Assembly (NCBI RefSeq): GCF_964656455.1
Contig: NC_135715.1
Location: 81,942,414-82,006,413 of the forward strand
Direction: 5' to 3'
Length of the DNA: 64,000 bases
DNA from: Halichoerus grypus
Lineage: Eukaryota > Chordata > Mammalia > Carnivora > Phocidae
The position numbers and the translations under genes were made by a program. The notes under the pieces are model-generated. The model did no database searches. It was given only the letters and a program-made list of their open reading frames with translations, and was not told the origin of the DNA. This document shows, one piece after another, positions 61,721 to 64,000 of this stretch. Each line of letters opens with the position of its first letter. Within the stretch, counting starts at the first letter, position 1.

Positions 61721-62968
61721 CACGGTTTGTCTACAGTGTTGTTTGTTCGAGTTAGAAAGCTAGCTATTAGACTTCCATTCAAAAGTGGGGCCGCAGTAGT
61801 AGTTTCATGGAGCAAGTGGGGAGTCGTGTTCTGGCTTCTTCCGGGGCCTGGGTCTCACAAGGAAAATGGTTTTGGACTCACTTGCTGTGCACTCACGCAT
61901 GCACACCACACAATGCGTCCACCCTGAGGCATGGCTCTTTTAGCCGAAGCAGGAATTCCCTACAGAGTTGTTCCTTTGAGTTAGGTGGTTGGCTTATGGC
62001 CTGCAGGCACACCCGGGGCAAGGGGACTAGCCTCATAAACAAGAGGTGAGTTGAGAGCTGCCTTCCGCACCGGCCTGTTTCTCACTCCATTTCACGTATG
62101 GGACCCTTTCCCCGGTCTCTCATACACGACCACTATACAACTCCTGCGGCTTCAGGAACGGCAATGGTAGCTAAAGCGCGGTAAGGCTACAGCATTGATT
62201 CTTGGTGTTAGTAGCCTGGTAGGCGAATGAGCTGCAGCTGGGATTCTTTACAGACTTGTTTCTTCCCAGTCAGGGTCGAGCACATAGCATTCCAAGCACA
62301 CATGGAGCAGTAGTCTTAGCTTCAGGTAGCAAGAGCTGAGTCCAGAGGTGCCTTCTGCCCGGACCTATTTCTCCCTTGGTTTCACGTATGGAACCCGTTC
62401 CCCAGGCTCTCAGCCACGGTACTCCGTGTAATGCTTCCTCCGTCTAGAGGTCGACGGTAGCTAAAGTACGGTTTCTCTACAGTGTTGTTTCTTCGAGTGA
62501 GAACACTAGCTGTTAGACTTCCATGCAAAAGTGGGGCTGCCGTGCTAGCGTGATGAAATACATGGGGAGTCGTGTTCTGCCTTCTGCTGGGGCCTGAGGC
62601 TCATTCACAAAAAGCTTTGGACTCCCTTGCAGTGCTCTCATGCACGCACACAACAAAATGCTTCCACCCTCAGGAGCGGCTCTTTTAGCTGAAGCATGGA
62701 TTCTCCAGCGAGTTTTTCCTTCGAGTTAGGCAGTTTTCATGAAGCCTGCACACACACCCGGGGCAACGGTACCAGCCCCATAACCATGGTTTGAGTTGAG
62801 AGCTGCCTTCTCTCCGGCCTGTCTCTCCCTCGATTTCACGAAACGGAACCCGTCCCCAGGCTCTCACCCACCGTACACCCTAAACTGCTTCCTCCCACAT
62901 AGAGGTCGTCGGTAGCTAAAGCACGGTTTCTCTTCAGTGTTGTTTCTCCGAGTTAGAACGCTTGCTAT

Positions 62969-63670
62969 TAATGTCCACAATAGCCAAACTGTGGAAAGAG
63001 CCATGTCCACCAACAGATGAATGGATAAAGAAGAGGGGGTATATATATATATATACAATGGAATATTATGCAGCCATCAAAAGGAATGAGATCTTGCCAT
63101 CTGCAACGACGTGGATGGAACTGGAGGGTATCATGCTGAGCGAAATAAGTCAAACCGAGAAAGACATGTATCATATGACCTCACTGATATGAGGAATTCT
63201 TAATCTCAGGAAACAAACTGAGGGTTGCTAGAGTGGGGGGTGGGGTGGGAGGGATGGGGTCACTGGGTGTTGGACACTGTGGAGGGTATGTGTTCTGGTA
63301 AGCGCTGTGAATTGTGCAAGACTGTTGAATCTCAGATCTGTACCTCTGAAACAAATAATGCAATATATGTTAAGAAAGAAAAAAAGAAGAAGAAGAATGT
63401 AGCAGGAGGGGAAGAATGAAGGGGGGAAAATCGGAGGGGGAGAAGAACCATGAGAGATGATGGACTCTGAAAAACAAACTGAGGGTTCTAGAGGGGAGGG
63501 GGCTGGGAGGATGGCTTAGCCTGGTGATGGGTATTGAGCAGGGCACGTTCTGCATGGAGCACTGGGTGTTATGCACAAACAATGAATCATGGAACACTAT
63601 ATCTAAAACTAATGATGTAATGTATGGGGATTAACATAACAATAAAAACATTAAATAATAATTAAAAAAA
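62969..63670 (+). mobile_element. LINE-1 3' end, unit 15 copy, (TA)8
   Basis: 702 bp, with (TA)8 at 63040-63055. Its first base is T where all other copies have G. The flanking duplication is intact at 62955-62968 and 63671-63684. Confidence 0.94.
62971..63192 (+). pseudogene. L1 ORF2 C-terminal remnant, in one frame only in this copy
   Basis: In this copy (TA)8 puts both halves of the ORF2 remnant into one frame: MSTIAKLWKEP, then DEWIKKRGYIYIYT, MEYYAAIKRNE, TWMELEGIMLSEISQ, and MTSLI before a TGA stop. This corresponds to the extreme C-terminus of the L1 reverse transcriptase polypeptide. The endonuclease and reverse transcriptase domains are absent, so there is no enzymatic function. The open frame is an accident of TA count: the other copies have 6, 7 or 9 TAs and are frameshifted between the K(K)RG and TMEYY segments. 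No promoter or translation context supports expression. Confidence 0.85.
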
Positions 63671-64000
63671 AGAACGCTTGCTATTAGACTTCCATGCAAA
63701 AGTGGGGCCGCAGTGCTAGCCTCAGGAAACAAGTGGGGAGTCATGTTCTGCCTTCTGCCGGGGCCTGAGTCCCACACGGAAAATGGGTCTGGACTCACTT
63801 GCAGTGCGCTCACGCATGCACACAGCAAAATGCGTCCACCCTCCGGCATGGCTACTTTAGCCGAAGCAGGAAATCTCTACAGAGTTGTTCCTTTGAGTTA
63901 GGTGGTTGGCTTTAGCCCTGCAGGCACACCCGGGGCAAGGGTACTAGCCTCATAAACAAGAGGTGAGTTGAGAACTGCCTTCCGCTCCGGCCTGTTTCTC

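Larger units (their letters stand above)
1..64000. repeat. Macrosatellite array, 4408-bp higher-order unit
   Basis: The whole window is a head-to-tail array of one 4408-bp unit, 14 copies plus a partial fifteenth. Landmarks such as the junction of the L1 with its flanking monomer recur at exact 4408-bp steps through the first five units, and later departures are explained by single indels. All units are in the same orientation. Units differ at only a few sites each, while subunits inside one unit are much more diverged, which is the signature of a higher-order repeat kept uniform by unequal exchange or conversion. No unique sequence borders it here. I do not recognise the repeat as a named satellite. 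The unit start is arbitrary, set at the first base of the window. Confidence 0.97.
61721..64000 (+). repeat. Array unit 15 (partial, S2 to within S5)
   Basis: The unit lacks S1 and is cut by the window end within monomer S5b. It has (TA)8 at 63040-63055, T at 62969 replacing G at the L1 left edge, GGTACCAGCC in S4 near 62771, and G at 62180 in S3. It shares AAATACATGG in S4 with units 11, 13 and 14. Confidence 0.93.

Noticed and set aside
1..64000. CRISPR array or phage-type repeat
   Set aside because: The period is 4.4 kb with diverged sub-periods of ~228 bp, there are no short repeat-spacer units, and the L1 shows a mammalian origin.

Overview
The window lies entirely inside one head-to-tail macrosatellite array from a mammalian genome. 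No unique flanking sequence is seen at either end, so the array is longer than 64 kb. I find no convincing protein-coding gene, RNA gene, CRISPR array or prokaryotic feature. The host is inferred to be a carnivore, probably a caniform (dog, bear, seal or mustelid group). The evidence is the only transposon present: the 3' end of a LINE-1 whose 3'UTR and ORF2 C-terminus read like the carnivore L1 family. This assignment is from memory of that family, not from a search.

Layout: there are 14 units plus a partial fifteenth. Unit starts are 1, 4409, 8817, 13225, 17633, 22041, 26455, 30863, 35271, 39679, 44088, 48495, 52903, 57314 and 61721 (the last lacks its first subunit). The standard period is exactly 4408 bp. 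Small departures are explained by individual indels: (TA)n length, a C-run, 1-3 bp deletions and one 441-bp subunit deletion. Units differ from each other at only a few positions per 4.4 kb.

The repeat has three tiers. The basic monomer is about 228 bp. Monomers mostly pair into dimers of about 455 bp. Nine subunits (called S1-S9 here: seven dimers, one single monomer and one truncated chimera, about 16 monomers plus a 61-bp fragment) make the 4408-bp higher-order unit. In unit 1 these are S1 1-441, S2 442-897, S3 898-1187, S4 1188-1642, S5 1643-2814 (holding the L1), S6 2815-3043, S7 3044-3501, S8 3502-3955 and S9 3956-4408. Adding the unit start minus 1 gives the other copies, after the listed indels.

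Every unit carries the same 698-bp, 5'-truncated, plus-strand L1 with the same 14-bp target-site duplication. One insertion into an existing monomer was therefore co-amplified with the unit. Shared rare variants between non-adjacent units, S1-type bases inside S8, and a sharply mapped S9/S1 hybrid at about 61.63 kb record repeated unequal exchange and conversion. The array's function cannot be read from sequence alone. X-linked boundary macrosatellite and (peri)centromeric or subtelomeric higher-order repeat are both open possibilities.
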